A DNA stretch of 64,000 nucleotides from Mesobacillus campisalis (lineage in GTDB: Bacteria; Bacillota; Bacilli; Bacillales; Cytobacillaceae): positions 42,252 to 106,251 of the forward strand of contig NZ_LAYY01000101.1 of NCBI RefSeq assembly GCF_000986785.1, in the 5' to 3' direction. The notes below the pieces were generated by a model. That model did not search any database. It worked only from the letters and a program-made list of their open reading frames with translations, and was not told where the DNA came from. Below are positions 25,314-35,482 of the stretch, one piece after another; position 1 is the first letter of the stretch; the number at the start of each line of letters is the position of its first letter. The translations under genes and the position numbers were made by a program.

Positions 25314-26336
25314 TTGGACAAGCAAAGAAGTATTACAATCAAAATCAACGGCAAGGATCGCCCGTACAAAAAGGACCAGGCCGACCAGGATAAAAACGCC
25401 AAAAACCATGCAGAGGATGTTTCCAAGCCTAAAATAACAAGCTGGAACGAACTGGCCGCTAGCAAGGAACCTGCTGAAGAGGTCTTTGAGTGGATCTTGC
25501 CCGAGCCTTCAGAAAAGGAAGAAGCAAGTCAATACCCAGTCTCCAAGGCGCCGAAAAAGCCTAAGCAAACAGGCGTCCGTCTGCCTGCCATCAATAAGGG
25601 CGGCAAATTCAATGGTGTGCTGCCGCGGGTTGTCATGACTATTCTCGTCGCTGTTGTTCTTGGAGTGGGCTTTGGCTTGATTGTTTTAAACACGGTAAGG
25701 TCAGGTCCTGTACAGGAAGCTTCTTCTGTTGTGAAGCAGCCGGCCCAGACAGCCAAGCCACCAGCAGGAGCAAGTACCGCAAGTGTGGAGTTGCCGGCCA
25801 TTTCGGCGTTCGTTGTCCAGGGCGGCGTTTGGTCCACACCGGAGTCAGCTGAGGCATCGGTCAAGGATTTGGAAGGAAAAGGGTTTAATGCGATTAGTGT
25901 GCCGTCCAATGGCAAATACGCCGTCCTTTTGGCGGCAGCGGGATCGCTTGATGAAGCGAAAGCGATCGGCAGCGAACTGCAAAGCAGGGGAGCCGAAGTG
26001 TATTCCCGTGCGCATGAGATTCCACCAGGATCCATTGACAACCTTTCCAAGGAAGAAAGCGAAGTTTTGAAGCTCGCGCCTGAACTTTTTCAGACACTCG
26101 TAAGGAGTACAGGAGATGCCGATGCTATCAAAAAAGCGGAAGACCAGCTCAAACTTCTGCAAGCTGCACAAGAAAACAACATCAATAACAAGGACATCCT
26201 CGCGGTGAAAAAACACCTTGAGCAAGGAGCATCCGCCTTTCTAGCCTACCAAACTTCCAAATCGGAAAATGATAGAAACAAGCTTCAAAAAGAGAACCTC
26301 GCTTTTCTCGCATCCTGGCCGTCCCTTGGGAATTAA
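25314..26336 (+). CDS. spoIIB: stage II sporulation protein B (SPOR-domain membrane protein)
   Basis: SpoIIB helps septal peptidoglycan thinning at the start of engulfment. The 340-residue protein has a charged cytoplasmic N-terminus, one membrane segment (about 108-130), an Ala/Pro/Thr linker and a SPOR-type repeat domain (about 160-235, FVVQGGVWSTPESAEASVKD). It is identified by domain layout and by its place directly upstream of maf, as in B. subtilis; sequence identity to B. subtilis SpoIIB is expected to be low. TTG 25314 is used, with GGGGGGA about 7 bases upstream. Confidence 0.82.
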   Translation: MDKQRSITIKINGKDRPYKKDQADQDKNAKNHAEDVSKPKITSWNELAASKEPAEEVFEWILPEPSEKEEASQYPVSKAPKKPKQTGVRLPAINKGGKFNGVLPRVVMTILVAVVLGVGFGLIVLNTVRSGPVQEASSVVKQPAQTAKPPAGASTASVELPAISAFVVQGGVWSTPESAEASVKDLEGKGFNAISVPSNGKYAVLLAAAGSLDEAKAIGSELQSRGAEVYSRAHEIPPGSIDNLSKEESEVLKLAPELFQTLVRSTGDADAIKKAEDQLKLLQAAQENNINNKDILAVKKHLEQGASAFLAYQTSKSENDRNKLQKENLAFLASWPSLGN

Positions 26337-26403
26337 CTCGAAAGTCGGAAATGAGTCTTCTTTCCTATCATGAATATTTTCTGGGAAATACAACAAAATA
26401 ACA

Positions 26404-26446
26404 GGGTCTGTCGTAAGGTTCGACAGGCCTTGAAGTTTTTTGTCAC
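26404..26446 (+). terminator. intrinsic terminator between spoIIB and maf
   Basis: GTCTGTCG and CGACAGGC arms with a 7-base loop, then TTGAAGTTTTTT. The T run is offset, so it is probably moderate. Confidence 0.5.
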
Positions 26447-26537
26447 ACTGACCCTGCTAATGATTGTGGGATGGCAGGAACTCTGTTACGATAAATCTGT
26501 ATCTCCCTAAAAAGTGAAATGTATGAAAGGTGATTCT

Positions 26538-27110
26538 ATGCAGCAGCTTATTTTAGCCTCATCCTCTCCACGACGAAAAGAACTTCTTGAAAATCTCCAC
26601 TTGCAGTTTGAAATTTCCAGCAGCAATGTAGACGAAAGCTTCAGCCCCGATTTGTCGCCTTCAGAGGCCGTCATGGAATTGGCAGCACGGAAAGCCAGAT
26701 TTGTGGCCGAAAAGCACCAGGATGCTTTTGTGATCGGCTCCGACACGGTTGTCGTGCTGGACGGTGATATCCTCGGAAAGCCGGAAAGCAGCGAAGAAGC
26801 GTATGAAATGCTGAATAGGCTTTCCGGAAAGACGCATTCTGTCTACACAGGTGTAGCCATCATCGCTCCTGACAGCGAAAAGCTATTTTATGAAAAAACG
26901 GATGTGACATTCTGGGAGCTGTCCCATGAAGAAATCCAGACCTACATCCAAAGCGGAGAACCGTTTGACAAGGCGGGAGGCTACGGAATCCAGCGGTTTG
27001 GCAGCTTTCTCGTCCAAAAAATCTCAGGCGATTATTTTACAGTGGTCGGCCTTCCTGTTTCAAGGACGGTGCGGGAACTGAAGAATATTGGCTATGTTCT
27101 TCCGTATTGA
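26538..27110 (+). CDS. maf: Maf nucleoside triphosphate pyrophosphatase
   Basis: This 190-residue Maf/YhdE-family enzyme hydrolyses dTTP/UTP or modified NTPs; overexpression in B. subtilis inhibits septation. Family motifs are seen: LILASSSPRRKELLE at the start, the SDTVVVLDG metal-binding Asp block, GKPESSEEAYEMLNRLSGKTHSVYTG, and DKAGGYGIQRFG. ATG 26538 is chosen, with AAAGGTG five bases upstream; two upstream ATGs overlap the ribosome site. It lies upstream of radC, as in B. subtilis. Confidence 0.95.
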   Translation: MQQLILASSSPRRKELLENLHLQFEISSSNVDESFSPDLSPSEAVMELAARKARFVAEKHQDAFVIGSDTVVVLDGDILGKPESSEEAYEMLNRLSGKTHSVYTGVAIIAPDSEKLFYEKTDVTFWELSHEEIQTYIQSGEPFDKAGGYGIQRFGSFLVQKISGDYFTVVGLPVSRTVRELKNIGYVLPY

Positions 27111-27168
27111 TCACGCATGTTTCTTCTATAGAAAGCTCCCTTTTGCACAGAAATAGGGAGGAAATGAC

Positions 27169-27858
27169 TTGCCAAACAGTTCCATTATGATAAAAGATTA
27201 TCCGCAAAACGAGCGGCCGCGGGAACGGTTCATCCAGAACGGTCCGCAAAGCCTGTCCAACCATGAATTGCTCGCCCTCATCCTTGGCACTGGCACAAGG
27301 GAGGAATCAGTGCTCCAGCTTGCCAACCGTCTGCTCGCCGAATTCGAGGGGCTCCGGCTTTTAAAGGATGCCACTCTTGAAGAGCTGACGGCGATCAAAG
27401 GGATTGGCAAGGCGAAAGCTATCCATCTGCTAGCAGCGGTAGAGATTGGCAGAAGGCTTGCCGGGCACACGCATGATGACCGCTATGTGATCCGCTCTCC
27501 CGAAGATGGAGCGAATTACCTGATGAATGACATGAGGTTCCTGTCACAGGAGCATTTTGTCTGCCTCTACCTCAACACTAAAAACCAGATCATCCATCGC
27601 CAGACCATCTTTATTGGCAGCCTCAATGCCAGCATCGTGCATCCGAGGGAGGTCTATAAGGAAGCAATCCGCCGCTCGGCCGCTTCCATTATATGCGCAC
27701 ATAACCATCCTTCCGGAGATGCTTCGCCAAGCCGGGAAGACATCGAAGTGACCAGGAGGCTCGTTGAATGCGGAAAAATGATAGGCATCGATTTGCTAGA
27801 CCACCTGATCATCGGCGATAATAAATATGTAAGCTTGAAAGAAAAAGGCTATGTTTGA
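27169..27858 (+). CDS. radC: RadC family (JAMM) DNA repair protein
   Basis: This 229-residue protein has an N-terminal helix-hairpin-helix-like region (LTAIKGIGKAKAIHLLAAVE, about 68-90) and a JAMM metalloprotease-like domain with HNHPSGDASPSREDIEVT (His-x-His-x7-Ser-x2-Asp). Despite the name, no repair activity is established for the family. TTG 27169 follows GGAGG by 7 bases. It lies between maf and mreB as usual. Confidence 0.93.
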   Translation: MPNSSIMIKDYPQNERPRERFIQNGPQSLSNHELLALILGTGTREESVLQLANRLLAEFEGLRLLKDATLEELTAIKGIGKAKAIHLLAAVEIGRRLAGHTHDDRYVIRSPEDGANYLMNDMRFLSQEHFVCLYLNTKNQIIHRQTIFIGSLNASIVHPREVYKEAIRRSAASIICAHNHPSGDASPSREDIEVTRRLVECGKMIGIDLLDHLIIGDNKYVSLKEKGYV

Positions 27859-27915
27859 TACTAGGATTTTGGTTGCTGTTAGGATATAATATATCTTACG
27901 GTTTTTGCGGGCTAG

Positions 27916-29034
<1,119 letters not shown>

Positions 29035-29057
29035 ATCCAAATGCACCAACCCTGGCT

Positions 29058-29092
29058 AAGGCAATTTCCGTAGAGTTGAAGGAAATTGCCTT
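29058..29092 (+). other. 12-bp stem-loop between mreB and mreC
   Basis: AAGGCAATTTCC and GGAAATTGCCTT pair perfectly with an 11-base loop. No T tract follows, so it looks like an mRNA processing or stability element, not a terminator. Confidence 0.6.
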
Positions 29093-29161
29093 ATGGCTTG
29101 CGGGCCATCGGGGTTAAAGAAGGAACATCAAACTTTTCAATATAAGAGGTGTAAAATAATC

Positions 29162-30052
29162 ATGCCACAGTTTTTCCTTAATAAACGCCTGATTATTTTG
29201 CTTGTCAGCATTATTATCCTCGTGGCATTGATTGGGTTCTCACTCAGGGACCGGGAAGAGTTGACCTGGCCCGAGCAGTTTGTGAAAGACACAACAGGCT
29301 TGGTTCAATCCATGGTTTCCCGGCCGGCCCATTATGTTGCCGGCTTTTTTGAAAGCCTCAAAGACTTGCAAAATACATACGAAGAAAACAAAGAGTTGAA
29401 GAAACATTTGGACGATATCGCCAGGACAGAGGCGAAGCTTTACTCGCTGGAAAGGGAAAATGCCGAACTGAAGGAAATTCTTGAAATTGAGGAATCTCTC
29501 GGCGATTACGAACCGATGCAGGCTACGATCATTTCCCGCAGCCCTGACCGGCTCTGGCACGAAATGATTATAATCAATAAGGGGAAATCGCACGGCGTCG
29601 AAAAGAACATGGCTGTGATGACTTCAAGGGGGCTCATCGGGAAAGTGAAAAGCACGACTCCATTCACTTCCACGGTACAGCTGCTAAGCGCCCTTGATCC
29701 TACCAACCGGATTTCCGCTGCGGTTCAAGGCAAAGAAAAACCGCTTTACGGAACAATCGAGGGCTATGACAAGGAAAATGAATGGCTTTTGCTTAAAGGC
29801 CTTCCGATTGATGCAAAAATCAAAGAAGGGGAAAATGTGATTACTTCGGGACTCGGAGGCGTCTTCCCTGCGGACGTGCCGATCGGCAAGGTCCATGAGG
29901 TTGTGCCGGATGAATTTGGCCTCAACCAGACGGCATATGTGAAGCCTGAAGCGGACCTTTACAATATCGAGCATGTCATGATCCTTACAAGAGGCATGAC
30001 CATGCCTCCTGAATCTGAAAACAATGAAGAAGCTGAGGGGGAAAACTTGTGA
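29162..30052 (+). CDS. mreC: rod-shape-determining protein MreC
   Basis: This 296-residue bitopic protein of the elongasome has a short N-terminal cytoplasmic part, a membrane segment (about 9-27), a coiled coil (about 68-110) and two beta domains (about 115-275) with conserved ISRSPDRLWHEMIIINKG and TSGLGGVFPADVPIGKV. ATG 29162 gives the expected MPxxxLNKRL start; AGAGGTG lies 10 bases upstream. Its end overlaps mreD (GTGA). Confidence 0.95.
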   Translation: MPQFFLNKRLIILLVSIIILVALIGFSLRDREELTWPEQFVKDTTGLVQSMVSRPAHYVAGFFESLKDLQNTYEENKELKKHLDDIARTEAKLYSLERENAELKEILEIEESLGDYEPMQATIISRSPDRLWHEMIIINKGKSHGVEKNMAVMTSRGLIGKVKSTTPFTSTVQLLSALDPTNRISAAVQGKEKPLYGTIEGYDKENEWLLLKGLPIDAKIKEGENVITSGLGGVFPADVPIGKVHEVVPDEFGLNQTAYVKPEADLYNIEHVMILTRGMTMPPESENNEEAEGENL

Positions 30053-30567
30053 AGCGTTATCTAGTCCCCCTTCTTTTGGCTTTCCTGTTCGTGTTCGAGG
30101 GCCTGTTTGCCCAGCTCTGGCCGGCCGATTGGTTCAATGGCGACTATATTTTCGTGCCACGTTTTTTGATTATCGCTCTTCTGTTCCTGTCTATTTATGG
30201 CAGCATGAAGCACGGCATAATGTATGGCTTCATTTTTGGGCTGATGTTTGATATGGTCTATACCGAAATCATCGGAATCTATTTGTTTATGTTCCCTCTG
30301 GCTGTCTACATCTTTTGGAATATCATGAGATTGGTCGACACCAATATTATTGTCGTCTCGGTCGTTTCCATCATCTGTGTAGCCTTGCTCGAATCGGGTG
30401 TCTATCTGATGAATCTGTTAATCCATATTGCCAATATGGATTTTTCAAGCTTTTCCAAAATACGGCTGATTCCAACTTTAATATTGAATTTCAGCTTTAT
30501 CCTGCTTTTTGCCTATCCATTCAAGCGGCAATTTGAGAAATTTGCCGATTCGCTGCGGAATGACTGA
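30049..30567 (+). CDS. mreD: rod-shape-determining membrane protein MreD
   Basis: This 172-residue protein is almost wholly hydrophobic with five to six membrane segments, typical of MreD. Its GTG start overlaps the mreC TGA by four bases, indicating coupled translation. GGGGGA lies upstream. It works with MreC in the lateral wall synthesis complex. Confidence 0.93.
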   Translation: MKRYLVPLLLAFLFVFEGLFAQLWPADWFNGDYIFVPRFLIIALLFLSIYGSMKHGIMYGFIFGLMFDMVYTEIIGIYLFMFPLAVYIFWNIMRLVDTNIIVVSVVSIICVALLESGVYLMNLLIHIANMDFSSFSKIRLIPTLILNFSFILLFAYPFKRQFEKFADSLRND

Positions 30568-30676
30568 TACAGCCAGGGCGGAGGAGAATGGAAAAAAATC
30601 ATTCCCCCCGCCATTAAAAAAAGGAATTTGCGTGGCATATGTCGAATTTCTTTTACAGTTGAGGTGAACATCCTGT

Positions 30677-31354
30677 ATGAATAAAACACAAAATGTGACA
30701 ATAAAAGGGACTAAAGACGGACTGACGCTCCATCTCGATGATACTTGCTCGTTCGATGAATTAAAAAAAGAACTCGACCGCAAGCTGTCCAACTCGAGCC
30801 GGGTGCAGGAAGAGGATAAGCTGCTTACCGTAAAGGTCACGGTGGGAAACCGCTATCTTGATGCGAAGCAGCAGGAAGAATTGAAAGATTTGATCCGGCG
30901 GAAGCGCAACCTGATTGTCGAGGATATTGAAACGAACGTCCTCACCAGGGAAGAAGTGCAGCAGCTGAAATCGGAAAATGAGGTTGTTTCCATGGCCCGC
31001 GTCATTCGCTCCGGACAGGTTATCGAAGTGGAGGGGGATTTGCTTCTGATCGGCGATGTCAACCCTGGGGGTACGGTCAAGGCAGGAGGCAATATTTTTA
31101 TCATGGGCACCCTTAAGGGGATTGCCCACGCCGGCTGCAATGGCAATGCTGAAGCGGTCATCGCTGCATCGGTGATGAAGCCTTCTCAGCTGCGGATCAG
31201 CGAGTTTATCAGCCGGTCTCCCGATCAGAACGAGGATGACGGGCGGATCATGGAATGTGCCTATGTTTCCGGCGACAGCCAGATCATTGTTGATAGATTG
31301 CAAGTGTTGATGAATAAAAGACCTAATTTGGCAAGATTTGAAGGAGGCCGCTAG
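30677..31354 (+). CDS. minC: septum-site determining protein MinC
   Basis: This 225-residue FtsZ polymerisation inhibitor has an N-terminal FtsZ-binding domain (about 1-100) and a C-terminal right-handed beta-helix (about 110-215) with RSGQVIEVEGDLLLIGDVNPGG and AGGNIFIMGTLKGIAHAG, the dimerisation and MinD-binding face. GAGGTG precedes ATG 30677. It stops 1 bp before the minD start. Confidence 0.95.
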   Translation: MNKTQNVTIKGTKDGLTLHLDDTCSFDELKKELDRKLSNSSRVQEEDKLLTVKVTVGNRYLDAKQQEELKDLIRRKRNLIVEDIETNVLTREEVQQLKSENEVVSMARVIRSGQVIEVEGDLLLIGDVNPGGTVKAGGNIFIMGTLKGIAHAGCNGNAEAVIAASVMKPSQLRISEFISRSPDQNEDDGRIMECAYVSGDSQIIVDRLQVLMNKRPNLARFEGGR

Positions 31355-31355
31355 A

Positions 31356-32159
31356 GTGGGAGAAGCAATCGTTATAACATCAGGAAAAGGCGGGGTCGGC
31401 AAGACGACGACTTCAGCCAATATAGGGACCGCCTTGGCCCTGCAAGGCAAGAGAGTCTGCCTAATTGATACAGATATCGGGCTTCGGAACCTTGACGTGG
31501 TCATGGGTCTTGAAAACCGCATCATCTACGACCTTGTGGATGTCATCCAAGGGCGGTGCAAGATCCATCAGGCCCTTGTGAAAGACAAGCGCTTCGATGA
31601 CAAGCTTTATCTTCTGCCTGCTGCGCAGACGACCGACAAGAACGCCGTTGAGCCGGAGCAGATGAAAAAGCTGGTAGATGAACTGAAGCAAGACTACGAT
31701 TATATCATTATCGACTGCCCGGCAGGGATTGAGCAAGGCTATAAGAATGCCGTTGCCGGTGCAGATAAAGCCATCGTCGTTACCACGCCGGAAGTATCGG
31801 CAGTGCGCGACGCCGACCGGATCATCGGGCTGATTGAAAAAGAAGAACATGTGGAGTCGCCAAAGCTGGTCATCAACCGGATCCGCAGCCACATGATGAA
31901 GAACGGCGATATGCTCGATGTGGATGAAATCACGACCCATCTTTCCATTGACCTTATCGGCATCGTCGCCGATGACGATGAAGTCATCAGGGCTTCCAAC
32001 CATGGCGAGCCGATTGTCATGAACCCGAACAGCAAAGCTTCCATTGCCTACCGGAACATCGCCCGCCGCATCCTCGGCGAATCCGTTCCCCTGCAGCAAC
32101 TGGATACACAAGACAAAGGAATGTTCAGCAAAATCAAACGTTTCTTTGGCGTCCGTTAA
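31356..32159 (+). CDS. minD: septum-site determining ATPase MinD
   Basis: This 267-residue membrane-associated ParA/MinD ATPase recruits MinC. It has the deviant Walker A GKGGVGKTT (Lys11, Lys16), DTDIGLRNLD, the DCPAGIE Walker B block and a C-terminal amphipathic membrane-targeting helix (GMFSKIKRFFGVR). GTG 31356 is chosen, with AAGGAGG 8 bases upstream; a longer ATG start at 31338 lies upstream of this site. A terminator follows. Confidence 0.97.
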   Translation: MGEAIVITSGKGGVGKTTTSANIGTALALQGKRVCLIDTDIGLRNLDVVMGLENRIIYDLVDVIQGRCKIHQALVKDKRFDDKLYLLPAAQTTDKNAVEPEQMKKLVDELKQDYDYIIIDCPAGIEQGYKNAVAGADKAIVVTTPEVSAVRDADRIIGLIEKEEHVESPKLVINRIRSHMMKNGDMLDVDEITTHLSIDLIGIVADDDEVIRASNHGEPIVMNPNSKASIAYRNIARRILGESVPLQQLDTQDKGMFSKIKRFFGVR

Positions 32160-32165
32160 ACACAC

Positions 32166-32193
32166 AGCCCTGGAGGGAATCCGGGGCTTTTTA
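32166..32193 (+). terminator. intrinsic terminator after minD
   Basis: AGCCC...GGGCT arms followed by TTTTTAA. Confidence 0.6.
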
Positions 32194-32266
32194 ATTTGCC
32201 CTGTCATACTTGTCCCGTCTCCCTCATACATTTGTACAAACTGTCCAAAAGGGAATGGTGGGGAAC

Positions 32267-33025
32267 ATGGGGACAAGAGCTGATGATATCCGGAAACGAA
32301 TGGCCAAGCGTAAAAGGGAAAGGGAGCGTGATGACCGGACGCTGCCGAATGCGGAAGAGCTTTACGGGTACGAACGGCTGCCGTCTTATGATGCAGGACC
32401 GGGAGACAGCATTCATCCATTGTTTAAGAAGGAAATTTTCCTGTTTAAGATTCTGGCTTCTGCCTGTCTGGTCCTGATTGTCGCGATTGTGTTCCGCAGT
32501 GAAGGTGGACGCACAGAGCCCGTAAAGCAGTTTGTAACCAAGACGATGGAAACAGAGTTCCAGTTTGCGGCTGTCTCGGATTGGTATGAAAAACAGTTTG
32601 GAAAGCCGCTCGCGCTTTTGCCGGTCAAAACCCAGGAAACGCCGCAGGAGAACACCAATGATGGCACGCAGTATGCTTTGCCGGCGAGCGGGAGGATCCT
32701 CGAGGATTTTGGCGATAATGGCCAAAAAATCACGATTGAGACCGGAAAGGATGCTTCGGTGGAAGCGATGAACGAAGGCCTTGTCACCTTTGTCGGCACC
32801 AAGGATGGCTTTGGCAAGACGATCATCGTCCAGCACGGCGATAAAAGTGAAACCTGGTACGGCAATCTAAGCGATTTTGAAGTGAATGTGTACGAGTATA
32901 TCGATGCTGGAGCCAAGGTTGGCAAAGCGACGGCTGTCCCTGACGGCGAGAAGGGAACCTTCTATTTTGCCATAAAAAAAGGCGATGATTTTGTAGATCC
33001 CATAGGAGTGATCAGGTTTGAATAA
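32267..33025 (+). CDS. spoIVFA: stage IV sporulation protein FA (M23-like, inhibitor of SpoIVFB)
   Basis: SpoIVFA holds SpoIVFB inactive in the outer forespore membrane with BofA until signalled. The 252-residue protein has the conserved N-terminal MGTRADDIRKRMAKRK, a membrane segment (about 68-88), then TMETEFQFAAVSDWYEKQFG and a C-terminal LytM/M23-like fold (PASGRILEDFGDNGQ...YFAIKKGDDFVDPIGVIRF). The catalytic metal residues of M23 peptidases are not obvious, as expected for this subfamily. ATG 32267 matches the B. subtilis start; other ATGs lie upstream (32255 and 32210). It overlaps spoIVFB. Confidence 0.93.
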   Translation: MGTRADDIRKRMAKRKRERERDDRTLPNAEELYGYERLPSYDAGPGDSIHPLFKKEIFLFKILASACLVLIVAIVFRSEGGRTEPVKQFVTKTMETEFQFAAVSDWYEKQFGKPLALLPVKTQETPQENTNDGTQYALPASGRILEDFGDNGQKITIETGKDASVEAMNEGLVTFVGTKDGFGKTIIVQHGDKSETWYGNLSDFEVNVYEYIDAGAKVGKATAVPDGEKGTFYFAIKKGDDFVDPIGVIRFE

Positions 33026-33884
33026 AGCCGTCAGCCTTCTGAAGAAGGTCCATATTCATCCTTTGCTGTGGGCTATGGCTGGGATCGCGGTAGCGACCGC
33101 CCACTTTGTCGAACTGTCTCTCCTGCTGCTGATCATTTTTATCCATGAAATGGGGCATGCAGGAGCGGCTTCTTTTTTTTCGTGGAGAATCAGGAAGATT
33201 TCGCTGCTGCCATTTGGCGGAGTGGCAGAAATGGATGAACACGGGAATCGTTCCCTCTTTGAAGAAAGCATTGTGGTCGCGGCCGGCCCGCTGCAGCATA
33301 TTTGGATGGCTGGCCTGGCTTTCGTCCTGTACCAGGCTGGGGTGCTGCCGGACTATTGGCATGTGCGATTTCATGAATTCAACATGATGGTGCTGTTGTT
33401 CAATCTTTTGCCAGTCTGGCCGCTGGATGGCGGAAAGCTGGTTTTTCTGCTGCTGAGCATCAGGAAACCATTTCCGGAGGCACATGTGAAGACGATTCAG
33501 GTTTCGTGGGGAGTGCTGGCATTTTTTGCCCTTGCCATCCTGGCGGCTGCTCCGTTCACCCTGAATGTGCTGGTCATCCTTGGCTTCCTTGCCTTCACGC
33601 TGCATTATGAATACAGACAGCGCCGCTACGTGTTCCTCCGCTTTTTAATGGAAAGATATTACGGAAACAATGGGGAATTCAGGCTTCTGAAAAACATCAA
33701 TGTTTCAGAGGAGGAAGAAGTCGTTTCCGTGCTGGAGAAATTCCAGCGCGGCTGCAAGCATCAGGTGATTGTTAAAAGGAAGAACGGAACGGAAGCGGCC
33801 CTCGATGAAAACGAACTCCTTCATGCGTACTTTGCCGAAAAGCATCTGCAGGCGAAAATCGGCGACCTTGTTTATACCTACTGA
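33018..33884 (+). CDS. spoIVFB: intramembrane metalloprotease SpoIVFB (pro-sigma-K protease)
   Basis: This 288-residue site-2-protease family enzyme cleaves pro-sigma-K in the mother cell. The zinc motif HEMGH places ligands at H43 and H47 with E44, and the third ligand is D137 in LLPVWPLDGGK. These positions equal the known B. subtilis residues. About six membrane segments fill residues 10-200, followed by a CBS-like C-terminal domain (about 215-288). TTG 33018 overlaps the end of spoIVFA by 8 bases, giving a coupled operon. Confidence 0.96.
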   Translation: MNKAVSLLKKVHIHPLLWAMAGIAVATAHFVELSLLLLIIFIHEMGHAGAASFFSWRIRKISLLPFGGVAEMDEHGNRSLFEESIVVAAGPLQHIWMAGLAFVLYQAGVLPDYWHVRFHEFNMMVLLFNLLPVWPLDGGKLVFLLLSIRKPFPEAHVKTIQVSWGVLAFFALAILAAAPFTLNVLVILGFLAFTLHYEYRQRRYVFLRFLMERYYGNNGEFRLLKNINVSEEEEVVSVLEKFQRGCKHQVIVKRKNGTEAALDENELLHAYFAEKHLQAKIGDLVYTY

Positions 33885-33918
33885 TTTGCAATTTTTCCAG
33901 TTAAAATAGGATAATAGG

Positions 33919-33955
33919 AAAGCGGGGATGCAATGTCCCTGCTTATTTCTTTTAT
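33919..33955 (+). terminator. hairpin terminator between spoIVFB and rng
   Basis: AAGCGGGGA and TCCCTGCTT arms followed by ATTTCTTTT. Confidence 0.55.
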
Positions 33956-33973
33956 AAAGCGGGGAAGTTGGCC

Positions 33974-35461
33974 TTGAACAGATTGATCATTCAACATACA
34001 ACACGGGAAAAACGGTTTTCGCTTCTAAAAAATGGGAAGCCTGAACGCCTATATATAGAACAGCCATCGCAGCAGTCGCTTGTCGGCAATGTGTATCTTG
34101 GCACGGTGGAGAAAGTGGTGCCGGGCATGAATGCTGCCTTTGTCCAGTTTGGCGAAGAGAAAAGCGGTTTCCTGTTTCGGGACAAGCTGCCTTCCTTCGT
34201 CCTCGACAGCAGGGCAAAAGAGGAAAAAGCCAACCGGAGCATAACCCATTATCTGCATCAGGGAGAAAAGCTGCTTGTCCAGGTGGAAAAAGATGCAGCT
34301 GGAACGAAAGGAGCTAAGCTGACCGCACTCATTGAACTCCCGGGCGATGACCTGATCTATCTGCCTTCGGGAAAATACACGGCAGTGTCCAAGAAAATCG
34401 CCGACCCTGACAGCAGGCAGAAGCTGCGCGAGCTGGGAACAGAGATTAAAAGGGAAGAAGAAGGCGTGATCATACGGACATCGGCCGCTTCCAGGAGTGA
34501 GGACAGTCTCCGCTCGCAGCTCGAAAGGCTGCGGACGCAGTATGGAGAGCTGGAGGCAAAGGCGAAGGGCATGAAAAAGCCGGGGCTTGTTTTGGCGCGG
34601 GATTTCTTCTATGAGGAGCTGGCGGCGGAACTGGAGAAGATGAAAAGCGGCGAGGTCATTCTTGATGACCAGGCACTGAAGAAAAGGCTGGAGGAGCTGT
34701 CCGAAGGGAAAGACCTTTCCCTTTTATACCATCAGCACTCCGAAAGCATCTTTTCGGCGTACGGCATTGAAAAGGAAATTGAGCGTGCGTTGAAGCGTGT
34801 TGTCTGGCTTGAAAATGGCGCCTATTTGATTTTTGATGAAGCAGAAGCCTTGACGATTGTCGACGTGAACACCGGAAAGTTCTCGGGGAAAACCGATTTG
34901 CGTGAAACGGTTCTGAAAACAAACAAGCTGGCTGCGGCCGAAATTGCCCGGCAGCTGAAACTTCGCGACCTTGGCGGCATGATACTTGTTGATTTCATTG
35001 ATATGAAGCAGGAGGAAGACAGGGAGGCGGTGCTCGCGGCTTTTGAAAAGAGCCTTTACGGAGATGGGCGGCGGACCAGGATTGCCGGTTTCACTTCGCT
35101 GGGAATCCTGCAGCTGACGCGGAAGAAAACGAAGCTTTCGCTTGGTGAGGCCTTAACGGAAAGCTGCGGGGTCTGCACCGGGACAGGAAGAGTGTTGAGC
35201 ACGGAAACCATTGCCTTCCGGCTCGAACGGGAGCTGTGGGAATATCGCCTCTCCGATTATGAAGCCGTGCTTGTTGCCGCCACAACAGATGTGGCGAAGG
35301 TGTTTGCCGGACCGGGCCAGGTTCATCAGGCAAGGATGGAGGAAGCCATTGGCCTGAAAATCTATTTCACGCAACTTGCGGCACCAAAGCCTGACTACAG
35401 CATCCGCCAGCTTGGCACAAAGGCCGACCTGTCTGCCAAAGCCGACCTTCGATTAGGCTGA
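33974..35461 (+). CDS. rng: ribonuclease G / RNase E family protein
   Basis: This 495-residue endoribonuclease has an S1-like RNA-binding domain (about 35-125: GNVYLGTVEKVVPGMNAAFVQFG), the DNase-I-like catalytic part with DEAEALTIVDVNTGKFSG and LVDFIDMK (metal-binding Asp), and the zinc-link CGVCTGTG motif near residue 400. It processes rRNA and mRNA. B. subtilis lacks this enzyme and has rplU directly after spoIVFB, so this is a lineage difference. TTG 33974 is preferred (GGGGAAG 6 bases upstream); TTG 33968 is possible. A 42-bp palindrome follows. Confidence 0.92.
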   Translation: MNRLIIQHTTREKRFSLLKNGKPERLYIEQPSQQSLVGNVYLGTVEKVVPGMNAAFVQFGEEKSGFLFRDKLPSFVLDSRAKEEKANRSITHYLHQGEKLLVQVEKDAAGTKGAKLTALIELPGDDLIYLPSGKYTAVSKKIADPDSRQKLRELGTEIKREEEGVIIRTSAASRSEDSLRSQLERLRTQYGELEAKAKGMKKPGLVLARDFFYEELAAELEKMKSGEVILDDQALKKRLEELSEGKDLSLLYHQHSESIFSAYGIEKEIERALKRVVWLENGAYLIFDEAEALTIVDVNTGKFSGKTDLRETVLKTNKLAAAEIARQLKLRDLGGMILVDFIDMKQEEDREAVLAAFEKSLYGDGRRTRIAGFTSLGILQLTRKKTKLSLGEALTESCGVCTGTGRVLSTETIAFRLERELWEYRLSDYEAVLVAATTDVAKVFAGPGQVHQARMEEAIGLKIYFTQLAAPKPDYSIRQLGTKADLSAKADLRLG

Positions 35462-35482
35462 CATGCGTTAATGCGTGAAAGA

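Noticed and set aside
31461-32420. 319-codon minus-strand open frame
   Set aside because: Antisense to minD and the spoIVFA start; low-complexity composition with no known motif.
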